From the NCBI GenBank assembly GCA_023251835.1, contig JAHEXZ010000039.1, positions 1 through 46,918 on the forward strand: a stretch of DNA of 46,918 nt, read 5' to 3'. Below are positions 26,274 through 34,487 of the stretch, one piece after another (within the stretch, counting starts at the first letter, position 1; each line of letters opens with the position of its first letter). The position numbers and the translations under genes are program-made. This stretch comes from Bacteroidota bacterium. GTDB lineage: Bacteria > Bacteroidota > Bacteroidia > 2-12-FULL-35-15. Below the pieces are notes generated by a model. It made no database searches, was not told where the DNA came from, and saw only the letters and a list, made by a program, of their open reading frames with translations.

Positions 26274-27820
26274 AACAGGAAGAAGATTTTGATGAGATAA
26301 TTCGCCAGAAGTTTGCTGAAAAGGAATTTGTTTTCAACGAAGAAAACTGGGAAAAAGCAGAAAGAAAGATTGATGCTGCAAGAAGATTTAAAAAAATCTT
26401 ATTATGGTCAACTGTCTTTATAACCGGTTTTTTCTGTGGTATTGGAGTAACGTTTGTATTTATTCAAAAAAAGCAAATGAATGATAGTATTGTTTTAAAT
26501 GGTTTTTCTCCTAAAAATCATTTAAATGTGACTATTGAAAACAATGTAAACAGGGATAAAAATAATACTTCAAATGATGCCTATACTGCGAATAATATAA
26601 ATGAACCCAATGAAACTGGAAATGACAAAGAGAAAGATGGTTTCATAAATGATAAGAATTATAACACATCTATACTTGCCCAGCACCAATCCCATAATGG
26701 GATAACGATGGAAGGAAAACGTTTGAACATGCAGAATGAGCAAAATAGAGTGACTGGTGAACAGAATAATAAGAATGAGTATAAAAATAAAACTGGAATT
26801 TCAGGGCTAATTGGTCAGAAAAGTGAAAAAACAGATAAAGAAAGTAAAAGAAGAGAAAAGGTTGAAACTGCTGAAACAAATAAATTGAATGAAAAATGGG
26901 ACAAATATGAGGAAACTATTAGTAAAGCAGAATCAGACCAAAGTTTGCAGGTAAGAACTTCAAAAGTAGAGTCAAGCAGTAACATTGAAAAAACAGATTC
27001 TGCAATACATGACTTTAATTCAATTGTCAACACTCAAAAAGATGTTATAACTCACATATTTAAAGATGCTGAGGCAGCAGCAGTTATGAAAGATAGTTCA
27101 TCTTTGAAGTCCGATTCGGTTTTGGCTGCTGACCAAAACAATCTGAAGGGCACATCTGTTTTACCAGGCGGATTGTCCAGTGCTACTTTTATTTCTTTAG
27201 TCATTGGAACTAATGTTGAACTTGGATGGCAGTACGGAGAAGCCTCTGAAGGACGTGGATTTAACCCAATTGCGGGTGTTGAAATAAACCATTATGTGAA
27301 TCATAAGTGGATGGTATCATCTGGTATTCAATATGGAAGCATTGCTTATCTGAAAGCCAGTGAAAAGCAATTTTCAAAAACAACCTATGGTTTCGGTTCA
27401 GTTTCTGTTGATACAATAATAAACACTACATTATTACATTATGCTGTAGTACCTGTTTTGTTAGAATATAATCTGAATGATAAAAATGCAATTAGCATAG
27501 GTGGTTCTGTTTCTTATCTTGTTAATACAAATAGTAAAGTTTCTACCCGTTCAACTGCCATAGGCCCGATGTCGGGCAATACCGGTGAAGTAAAAACAAT
27601 TTCAGATATGGAAAGTGGTTATTATACAAATGCATTTAATAAATGGGATGCATCACTATCAATAGGTTATCGCAGAAGGATAACCCAACGGCTTACGGCT
27701 TCTGTTCTAGCTAATTGTGGATTATTAGATATAAAAAACAATGCTTTCTTTTCGAGAGAAAAATTTGAAAGAAATAGCGGTATAAAATTAGTTATTTCTT
27801 ATACTTTATTTGATTTATAA
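26270..27820 (+). CDS. Putative dual membrane-spanning anti-sigma factor with C-terminal outer-membrane beta-barrel
   Basis: A 516-residue protein with unusual architecture. Residues 1-42 are charged and lack a signal peptide (DFDEIIRQKFAEKEFVFNEE resembles short Bacteroidota anti-sigma segments). One membrane helix follows (about 43-65, ILLWSTVFITGFFCGIGVTF). Residues about 66-300 form an Asn/Lys/Glu-rich, probably disordered linker. Residues about 303-516 alternate like the beta strands of a small outer-membrane barrel (SLVIGTNVELGWQYGEAS, WDASLSIGYRRRITQRLTAS) and end in the strand KLVISYTLFDL. The layout matches the Dma class of anti-sigma factors described in Bacteroides, which link an outer-membrane barrel to a cytosolic sigma-binding domain. 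Gene order (directly after the sigma factor, coupled) supports this. Sigma binding is inference. Confidence 0.75.
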   Translation: MKQEEDFDEIIRQKFAEKEFVFNEENWEKAERKIDAARRFKKILLWSTVFITGFFCGIGVTFVFIQKKQMNDSIVLNGFSPKNHLNVTIENNVNRDKNNTSNDAYTANNINEPNETGNDKEKDGFINDKNYNTSILAQHQSHNGITMEGKRLNMQNEQNRVTGEQNNKNEYKNKTGISGLIGQKSEKTDKESKRREKVETAETNKLNEKWDKYEETISKAESDQSLQVRTSKVESSSNIEKTDSAIHDFNSIVNTQKDVITHIFKDAEAAAVMKDSSSLKSDSVLAADQNNLKGTSVLPGGLSSATFISLVIGTNVELGWQYGEASEGRGFNPIAGVEINHYVNHKWMVSSGIQYGSIAYLKASEKQFSKTTYGFGSVSVDTIINTTLLHYAVVPVLLEYNLNDKNAISIGGSVSYLVNTNSKVSTRSTAIGPMSGNTGEVKTISDMESGYYTNAFNKWDASLSIGYRRRITQRLTASVLANCGLLDIKNNAFFSREKFERNSGIKLVISYTLFDL

Positions 27821-27841
27821 CTTATACCATTGATAACAATA

Positions 27842-28960
27842 ATGAAACGACAGTTTTTTTTGTGTAGTGTTATTTTTATTTGTCTTGCAGCCTGCAGGAA
27901 AGATTATCCGGTTGATAATCCAACGGCTTCGCCTGTATTTTATTTTAAAGGTGTTGTGAATGGTTCTCCCGTAAATATCAATGCAGGAATAGATAATTAT
28001 TATATGTATTCATCCTTTATACAGGATTCTAACGATGTATATAACTTTTTTGGAGAGTTCAGACAAACAGTTTGTACAAACTGTACTAATAAAATAAAAT
28101 TTCAGATAAATGATCAGGCTTCTACTGCACCTAATTCTCCTTCTTTAATAAACGTTTCTTTAGTTTCCGGATATTACGCTATACAACAGGTTGATTCTAT
28201 TCAGATAGGTACTCCAACAGAGTATATGGTAAGCTTTTCCCCTGATGACAATGATTCAACTGCTCTCTATATATGGGACTTTGGCGATGGAACAACCAGC
28301 CAGCTGTTTGCTCCAACTCATTTATTTGATCACCCTGGTTATTACAATGTGTGTTTAACAGTTAATTATAGTGGGTGCACAAATTCTATTTGTAATCAGA
28401 TTAAAGTCGGAATAGCTGAACCTTCATGTGATGTATATATTGTTGATTCTCTCATTTCAGCAAATACTGTTTTACTAACAGCCTCTGCCAACGGGATGTC
28501 TGGCATGTATTCCTGGGATTTTGGTGATGGCACAACCAGCATATCCAACTTGAATACCATTACACATACTTATACAATTCCTGGTGCTTATACAGTATGT
28601 GTAGAAGCAACGGGCCAGAATTGCAGTTCTACCATTTGTAGAAACGTATCAACACAGAATTTTACCGGTTGTGTTGCTAATTATTATTCTTATATACAGG
28701 GAATAAGTCAAAATCCATTTTCATTATCAAATATTATAGTTGAGTGGACTGATAATTCGGGAGCTATATATACATCAAATATGGCCGCACAATCAATTGA
28801 CAGCTATTTCCAAATAATTTCAGTAGAAGATTACTTAGCTAATGAAAATGGCGAGCCCACCAAAAAATTACATATAAGGTTCAAATGCGATTTATTTAAT
28901 GGTAATGATGTTATTTCTATTGATAACGCTGAAGCCATTATAGCTGTTTCATACCGATAG
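27842..28960 (+). CDS. PKD-domain lipoprotein
   Basis: A 372-residue lipoprotein. MKRQFFLCSVIFICLAACRK carries the lipobox LAAC, so I start at the ATG at 27842 rather than the TTG at 27830. After an N-terminal domain of about 115 residues there are two PKD domains (about 127-195, YIWDFGDGTTSQLFAPTHLF; about 205-275, YSWDFGDGTTSISNLNTITH), each with paired cysteines. The last 95 residues are a separate beta-rich region. It is 21 bases behind the putative anti-sigma gene and co-transcribed. PKD domains are extracellular beta sandwiches used in adhesion or glycan contact. It may be a surface partner of the larger PKD protein that follows. Confidence 0.87.
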   Translation: MKRQFFLCSVIFICLAACRKDYPVDNPTASPVFYFKGVVNGSPVNINAGIDNYYMYSSFIQDSNDVYNFFGEFRQTVCTNCTNKIKFQINDQASTAPNSPSLINVSLVSGYYAIQQVDSIQIGTPTEYMVSFSPDDNDSTALYIWDFGDGTTSQLFAPTHLFDHPGYYNVCLTVNYSGCTNSICNQIKVGIAEPSCDVYIVDSLISANTVLLTASANGMSGMYSWDFGDGTTSISNLNTITHTYTIPGAYTVCVEATGQNCSSTICRNVSTQNFTGCVANYYSYIQGISQNPFSLSNIIVEWTDNSGAIYTSNMAAQSIDSYFQIISVEDYLANENGEPTKKLHIRFKCDLFNGNDVISIDNAEAIIAVSYR

Positions 28961-28982
28961 TGAAAAATTATTTCTATTTCAA

Positions 28983-29013
28983 CCCAACCTTTTGTTTTTC
29001 TCAGCGTGTATAT
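28983..29013 (+). promoter_or_regulatory. ECF-type promoter upstream of the PKD repeat protein
   Basis: CCCAACCTTT (28983-28992), 12 bases, then CGTGTATAT (29005-29013), 41 bases before the ATG at 29055. Both blocks are identical to those upstream of the sigma factor gene, with one base less spacing. Confidence 0.7.
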
Positions 29014-29054
29014 AGATAGATAGAAAGAAATATAAACTTTAAATACAAGAACCC

Positions 29055-31268
29055 ATGAGAACAACTTTAACAAATCAAAAAAACAATTTTAAAAAACTTA
29101 CAAAAGTTTTAGGAATTGCAGCACTTACAGGTTTGGGCTTAAAAGCAAACGCACAGCAGCAATGTATAGCAAACTATACATATGTTAACGATAACATCAA
29201 TACTGGAAATGTAATCTTTACCAACACATCGTCTACCGGAAATTCACAATTGACATATTTCTGGAGTTTTGGCGATGGTACTTCTTCAAATCTGGAAAAT
29301 CCCAACCATGTATTTGCTAATACCGGAACATCCGAAGCAGTGGTGTGTTTAACAATTTATGATTCAGTTTGTCAAAGCACTTTTTGCGATACAGTAATTA
29401 TAGGAGGTATTACCAACGTTTGTCAGGCTTATTTTTATTCAACACCTGATTCCAATTCAGTGAACGGAATCAACTTTTTTAATTACTCCAATTCGGGAGG
29501 AACACCTAACGCCAGTTATTCGTGGTATTTTGGCGATAACACTACTTCCAATCTACAAAATCCAAATCATATATATGCTAATGCAGGAACATATCAGGTA
29601 TGTTTAACAATTGCCGATTCAAATGGCATTGCTTGCAGTTATTGTGATAATGTTGTTGTTGGAAATAACACTGGTGGCGGTTGTATGGCCTATTTCTACG
29701 CAGAACCAGATTTGAATTCGATAAACGGAATTAATTTTTTGAATTATTCATCCTCTGGAGGAACACCATCTAACAGCTATTCCTGGGATTTTGGCGATAA
29801 CACTGCTGCTTCCAATCTGGAAAACCCCAACCACGTATATGCCAATGCAGGAACATATATGGTATGTTTAATGGTTACTGATTCAAATGGCATTGCTTGC
29901 AGTTATTGCGATAATGTTGTTGTTCAAGATTCAACCGGTATCGGTTGCCAGGCTTATTTTTATGCAGAACCGGATTTTAACTCGGTGAATGGAATAAACT
30001 TTTTTAATTATTCTTCTCCCGGAGGAACGCCAAGCACCTTTTCCTGGGATTTTGGCGATAACACCCCTGTTTCCAATGTTGCAAACCCTAATCACACATA
30101 TGCCAATGCGGGAACATACACAGTATGCTTAACATCGAACTCAAATGGCAGTGTTTGCAGCTATTGCGATTACGTTGTTATTGGGGATAACACCGGAGGT
30201 GGCTGTCAGGCCTATTTCTATGCAGAGCCAGATTCGAATTTGCTAAACGGCATCAACTTTTTCAATTATTCCAACTCCAATGGAATATCAAATACACTTT
30301 TCTGGGACTTTGGTGATAACACTCCAGCTTCCAGTGTTGGTAATCCAAACCACATATATGCCAATGCCGGAACATATATGGTATGTTTAACAACTGTTGA
30401 TTCAAATGGTACCACTTGCAGTTATTGCGACAACGTTATTGTTGGAGATCAAACTGGTAACATCTGCCAGGCTTACTTTTATGCAGTCCCCGATTCCAAT
30501 TCGGTGAATGGAGTGAGCTTTGTGAATTACTCAGGAATAAATTCAGGTGGAACAGCGAGCCTCTTTTTCTGGGATTTTGGTGACAATACTACTTCCAATT
30601 TGGAAAACCCAAGTCATGTATATGCCAACCCGGGAACATATCAGGTATGCTTAACAATTGCTGATTCAAATGGCATTACTTGCGTTAATTGCGAAGATAT
30701 AGTTGTTGGTGATGGTGGATGTCAGGCTTATTTTTACTGGGAATCTGATTCCAGTTCGGTGAATGGAATAAGTTTTTCAAATAATAATCAGGGTGGAATA
30801 TCCAACACGAATAGCTATTTATGGGATTTTGGTGATAACACTACCAGTTCTAATTTAGGTACCCCAAACCACATATATGCTGATACAGGAACATATTATC
30901 CTTGTTTAACCATTATTAGTCAAAATGGCAGCACATGCACCTATTGCGATAGCATTGCCGTTCTGGCTATGTTGCCTTCCGGTATTAATGAATCTGGGAA
31001 TGTAAATGTAAATGTGATGCTTGAAAATTATCCAAATCCTTTTAGTGGGAATACAACTATTAAGTATAAACTTTATAAAGGAACCTCTGTTGAATTGAGT
31101 GTTTTGGATATCCTGGGTAATAAAATAGCTACAATAGAAAATGTGCACAAAAATGCAGGAAATTATTCATTGGTATGGAATGCTGATAATGTTGCAGAAG
31201 GCGTATATTTTCTGAGGATGAATGTAAATGACCAGGTTTCTATTAAAAAAGTGATAGTTTCAAAATAA
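29055..31268 (+). CDS. Seven-repeat PKD surface protein with T9SS sorting domain
   Basis: A 737-residue secreted protein. The signal region spans residues 1-33 (KVLGIAALTGLGLKANAQ). From Cys37 there are seven PKD units of about 85-90 residues, each built on C-x-AYFY...NGINFFNYS...WDFGDNT...NPNHIYANAGTY-x-VCLT...C-x-YCD. Four cysteines per unit are mostly conserved and probably form disulfides. A short linker leads to a type A T9SS sorting domain (YPNPFSGNTTIKYKLYKG to KKVIVSK). T9SS would export it and attach it to the surface or release it. Its own ECF-type promoter suggests separate control by the sigma factor encoded at 25713. A clear terminator follows at 31287-31323. Confidence 0.93.
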   Translation: MRTTLTNQKNNFKKLTKVLGIAALTGLGLKANAQQQCIANYTYVNDNINTGNVIFTNTSSTGNSQLTYFWSFGDGTSSNLENPNHVFANTGTSEAVVCLTIYDSVCQSTFCDTVIIGGITNVCQAYFYSTPDSNSVNGINFFNYSNSGGTPNASYSWYFGDNTTSNLQNPNHIYANAGTYQVCLTIADSNGIACSYCDNVVVGNNTGGGCMAYFYAEPDLNSINGINFLNYSSSGGTPSNSYSWDFGDNTAASNLENPNHVYANAGTYMVCLMVTDSNGIACSYCDNVVVQDSTGIGCQAYFYAEPDFNSVNGINFFNYSSPGGTPSTFSWDFGDNTPVSNVANPNHTYANAGTYTVCLTSNSNGSVCSYCDYVVIGDNTGGGCQAYFYAEPDSNLLNGINFFNYSNSNGISNTLFWDFGDNTPASSVGNPNHIYANAGTYMVCLTTVDSNGTTCSYCDNVIVGDQTGNICQAYFYAVPDSNSVNGVSFVNYSGINSGGTASLFFWDFGDNTTSNLENPSHVYANPGTYQVCLTIADSNGITCVNCEDIVVGDGGCQAYFYWESDSSSVNGISFSNNNQGGISNTNSYLWDFGDNTTSSNLGTPNHIYADTGTYYPCLTIISQNGSTCTYCDSIAVLAMLPSGINESGNVNVNVMLENYPNPFSGNTTIKYKLYKGTSVELSVLDILGNKIATIENVHKNAGNYSLVWNADNVAEGVYFLRMNVNDQVSIKKVIVSK
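29163..30975 (+). repeat. Tandem PKD-coding repeats (seven units of about 260 bp)
   Basis: Seven in-frame direct repeats. Units 2 to 6 are the most alike, sharing long stretches such as TATGCCAATGC and TGGGATTTTGG, while units 1 and 7 are more diverged. This is the pattern expected when internal copies are renewed by unequal recombination. Confidence 0.85.
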
Positions 31269-31286
31269 GGCTTGTTTAGCCGATAG

Positions 31287-31323
31287 AAAAAAAAGCGCAG
31301 CCGTATGGTTGCGCTTTTTTTTT
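31287..31323 (+). terminator. Rho-independent terminator after the PKD protein gene
   Basis: AAGCGCAGCC pairs with GGTTGCGCTT around GTAT (one G-T pair), flanked by A8 and T9 runs. It can work on both strands and so also ends any transcript from the DMT transporter gene. Confidence 0.93.
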
Positions 31324-31379
31324 AATACGTTTTCATAGAAAGAACTCCATCAGTGCCTTGCTAATGAATACACCAATAC

Positions 31380-32267
31380 TTACTCCTGGTGCTGTTTCTT
31401 TAGATAGTTTTTTAATATACCATTTCCGAATATAGTAGCCAGTATTATTAATGTTCCAAGATAAAATCCAGGTGTCATAGCTTCGTCCTTTTGCCAGATC
31501 AGATAAGCCAGGATAATACCATAAATAGTTTCGAGATTGATAGTAAGTGTTACTGTATAAGGACTCAGATGTTTCATCAGGTTAACGCTTGCAATGAATG
31601 TAAATGCAGTACCAACAATTGATAACAGACATAACCAGCCCCAGTCTTCAACTTTTACAGAAAAAAAAGACAAGTTGAAATTTCCATTGATAAGTAAATA
31701 AATTGATAATGCAATAAAACCTCCTCCCAATTCATAAGCTGTAATAATGGAAGAGGGCATGCGTTGAACAAATAAGCCATTGCATACAGTAAAAAAGGAA
31801 GATGTGACTGCTGCAAGGATTCCCAAAATAATTCCATCTGTATATTGTGTTTCAACTTTGAATATCATTGCAATAGCTGCAATGATAACCATTCCGAAAG
31901 CCAGCTCGTAACGTATAAGCTTGCGTTTGTATAAAATGGGTTCGATAATGGAGGTAAAAAAGGTGGCAGTTGAAAATGCTACCAACGTTACGGATACGTT
32001 TGATATTTTAATTGCATGATAAAAACAATACCAATGAAAAGCAATGATCCCGCCTATTCCGAATAGCTTTAGCATATCCTGCCTTGAAATTTTCAGACCT
32101 TGTTTTATATATGTTAAATAAAAGGAGAGAGTGATAAGAGTAATTAATATTCTGAACCATACCAGCTGAAAGGCATCAACTGATATTACTTTTCCAAGGA
32201 TAGGAGCCCAACCCCATATAAATACAATAAAATGGAGTAAAAGGAGATGTTTATTTTTAAAAAACAT
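31380..32267 (-). CDS. DMT-superfamily transporter (EamA domains)
   Basis: Inner-membrane protein of 295 residues with about ten membrane helices arranged as two EamA repeats (HFIVFIWGWAPILGKVISVD in the first; ITAYELGGGFIALSIYLLI and VGTAFTFIASVNLMKHLSPY in the second). Members export metabolites such as amino acids; substrate cannot be predicted. I take the ATG at 32267; a GTG at 32276 would add three residues. It follows sufD on the same strand after about 100 bases and may be read through from the SUF operon, but no functional link is evident. Confidence 0.9.
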   Translation of the reverse strand: MFFKNKHLLLLHFIVFIWGWAPILGKVISVDAFQLVWFRILITLITLSFYLTYIKQGLKISRQDMLKLFGIGGIIAFHWYCFYHAIKISNVSVTLVAFSTATFFTSIIEPILYKRKLIRYELAFGMVIIAAIAMIFKVETQYTDGIILGILAAVTSSFFTVCNGLFVQRMPSSIITAYELGGGFIALSIYLLINGNFNLSFFSVKVEDWGWLCLLSIVGTAFTFIASVNLMKHLSPYTVTLTINLETIYGIILAYLIWQKDEAMTPGFYLGTLIILATIFGNGILKNYLKKQHQE

Positions 32268-32367
32268 AAAAAGCACTTATGAATTTAAATCATAAGGTAT
32301 GCAAATATAGCAAGAAAAGGAGGAGGGAAACAATTGTAAAGTATAGCTGTTCAGCAGCAATTGCAAA

Positions 32368-33696
32368 TTATTCAAACCGTTCTGATATTTTAGCTTCTAT
32401 ATATTTTTTCAAATCATCAATTTTGACAGTGTTTGTAACTTCAGAAGCAAAAGCATGCATCAACAATTTTTTTGCACTTGTTTCGCTTAAACCACGCGCA
32501 CGCAAATAAAACACCTTTTCTTCATCCAGTTTCCCGGTAGATGTACCGTGAGAACATTTTACATCATCGGCATATATTTCCAATTGCGGTTTGGTATTGA
32601 TGGTACCATCATCACTCAATAAAATATTTTTGTTCGACTGAAAAGCATTGGTTTTTTGTGCATCTTTTCTCACAAATATTTTTCCGTTAAAGGTAGCGGA
32701 CGATCTTTCATCCACTATGCCTTTATAAAGCTCATTGCTGTTACAATTTGGCTTACGATGATCAACAAGCGTATGATTATCCACTACCTGGTTTCCTTTG
32801 GTTAAGTATAAGCCGTTTAGATGCGTTTCAATGTTTTCAGCATCTAAAACAATGTTCAAATTGTTTCTTACTAATGAACCGCTTAATGTGAATGTATGTG
32901 TATAAAAAATACTGTTCTGTTTTTGAACAACTTGCGTGGAGTTTATTAAATACCCCCAATTGTTTTCATCCTCTGTTTCATAGTGATCAACAACAGCATT
33001 TGCATTAACAACTAATTCTGTTAATGCATTGTTAAATGTTTTAGCACCGGAATCAATAGTTGAGTAGGATTCAATAATTTTTACCTGTGCACATTCTTCA
33101 ACAATGATTAAGTTGCGTGGATGGGTAATTGCGGGACTGTTTGTTGTTGAAATATGAATAATGTGAATGGGTGTTTCAATAATTTCATTTTTTTCTATAT
33201 GGATAAATGCTCCATCTTTTGCCATGGCTGTGTTTAATGCAGAGAAAGCGTCTGTATTTATATCAAAACTTTTGGAGTAATATTTTTCAAAAGTTTCAGT
33301 ATGTTTTTTTGAAGCTTCGGTTATACTACAAATAGTTAAACCTTTGGGTAAACTGTTTAATGACAGCAATTCACCACTAAAAATACCATTTTCAATAACT
33401 ATTGTAATTACATTTTTTAAAAACGTAAGCGATTCAATTTGTTCACGAGTGATTGTTTTATTGACATTAAGAACAAATTCATCTTTTAACAATGAGTCAA
33501 TATTTATGTATTTGTATTCTTCATTTTTGCGGCTGGGGATACCTTGCCGGAAGAAGCTATCCATTGCTTGTTCACGTAATTGCGTGTTTCCAAATAAAAA
33601 ACTCTTCGAACGTTCAAATTCAGAAGTCAGGAGGTTTTCCAGGTTTTTAGTGGAAGAACTTTTTGTTTTAATATTTTCGACTGTTTTTATTGACAT
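32368..33696 (-). CDS. sufD: Fe-S cluster assembly protein SufD
   Basis: A 442-residue beta-helix protein that forms the SufBC2D scaffold complex, with SufB and SufC, for building Fe-S clusters. The N-terminal half has FRQGIPSRKNEEYKYINID; the C-terminal SufB/D core includes HLNGLYLTKGNQVVDNHTLV, DVKCSHGTSTGKLDEEKVFY and ARGLSETSAKKLLMHAFASE. It is last in the suf gene order here. The cysteine desulfurase sufS, which often follows sufD in Bacteroidota, is absent; a DMT transporter gene is in its place. Confidence 0.95.
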   Translation of the reverse strand: MSIKTVENIKTKSSSTKNLENLLTSEFERSKSFLFGNTQLREQAMDSFFRQGIPSRKNEEYKYINIDSLLKDEFVLNVNKTITREQIESLTFLKNVITIVIENGIFSGELLSLNSLPKGLTICSITEASKKHTETFEKYYSKSFDINTDAFSALNTAMAKDGAFIHIEKNEIIETPIHIIHISTTNSPAITHPRNLIIVEECAQVKIIESYSTIDSGAKTFNNALTELVVNANAVVDHYETEDENNWGYLINSTQVVQKQNSIFYTHTFTLSGSLVRNNLNIVLDAENIETHLNGLYLTKGNQVVDNHTLVDHRKPNCNSNELYKGIVDERSSATFNGKIFVRKDAQKTNAFQSNKNILLSDDGTINTKPQLEIYADDVKCSHGTSTGKLDEEKVFYLRARGLSETSAKKLLMHAFASEVTNTVKIDDLKKYIEAKISERFE

Positions 33697-33712
33697 AAGA
33701 TTTTATCTTATC

Positions 33713-34465
33713 TTAAATATTCACACCAGATTTTATAAAATCATATCCTTTCTCTTCGAGCTCTATAGCCAGTTCTTTCGGGCCAGATTTAACAATTTTA
33801 CCGTTATATAATATATGAACTACATCAGGAATTATATAGTCCAGCAAACGCTGATAATGAGTAATTACAATTGTTGCATTATCTTTTGATTTTAATTTGT
33901 TTACACCATTGGCAACAATACGTAATGCGTCAATATCAAGCCCACTGTCTGTTTCATCCAGTATTGCCAGTTTAGGCTCAAGCATAGCCATTTGAAATAT
34001 TTCATTGCGTTTTTTTTCACCACCGCTAAAACCTTCATTTACGGAACGGTTTGCCAGCTTAATATCCAGCTCTACTAACTTCTGTTTTTCTTTTACCATG
34101 GCCAGAAAGTCCTTTGCATCAATAGGTTCTATGCCTTTGTATGCACGAATTTCATTTAGTGCAGTTTTAAGAAAATTAATATTGCTCACCCCCGGAATTT
34201 CCACAGGGTATTGAAATGCAAGAAAAATTCCTTCACGGGCTCTGTCTTCCGGAGATAACTCTAACAGATTTTTACCATTGAACAGCACTTCGCCCTCAGT
34301 AACTTCATAATCTTCTCTACCTGCAAGCACAGCAGATAACGTGCTTTTACCAGAACCATTAGGTCCCATAATTGCATGTATTTCTCCTGCTTTTACCTCT
34401 AAATTGATTCCCTTCAGGATTTCTTTTCCGCCAGTAGAAGCGTGTAAATTTTTTATTGATAACAT
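33713..34465 (-). CDS. sufC: Fe-S cluster assembly ATPase SufC
   Basis: A 250-residue ABC-type ATPase that drives the SufBC2D complex. Walker A is GPNGSGKSTL, the signature is FSGGEKKRNEI, and Walker B is LAILDETDSGLDID, with the SufC-typical lack of membrane segments. Sixteen bases separate it from sufD. Confidence 0.97.
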   Translation of the reverse strand: MLSIKNLHASTGGKEILKGINLEVKAGEIHAIMGPNGSGKSTLSAVLAGREDYEVTEGEVLFNGKNLLELSPEDRAREGIFLAFQYPVEIPGVSNINFLKTALNEIRAYKGIEPIDAKDFLAMVKEKQKLVELDIKLANRSVNEGFSGGEKKRNEIFQMAMLEPKLAILDETDSGLDIDALRIVANGVNKLKSKDNATIVITHYQRLLDYIIPDVVHILYNGKIVKSGPKELAIELEEKGYDFIKSGVNI

Positions 34466-34487
34466 AATTGTATTATTCAGTTCAATT

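Noticed and set aside
32279-32509. Plus-strand frame opposite the sufD end
   Set aside because: Mostly the antisense of sufD; no independent support.
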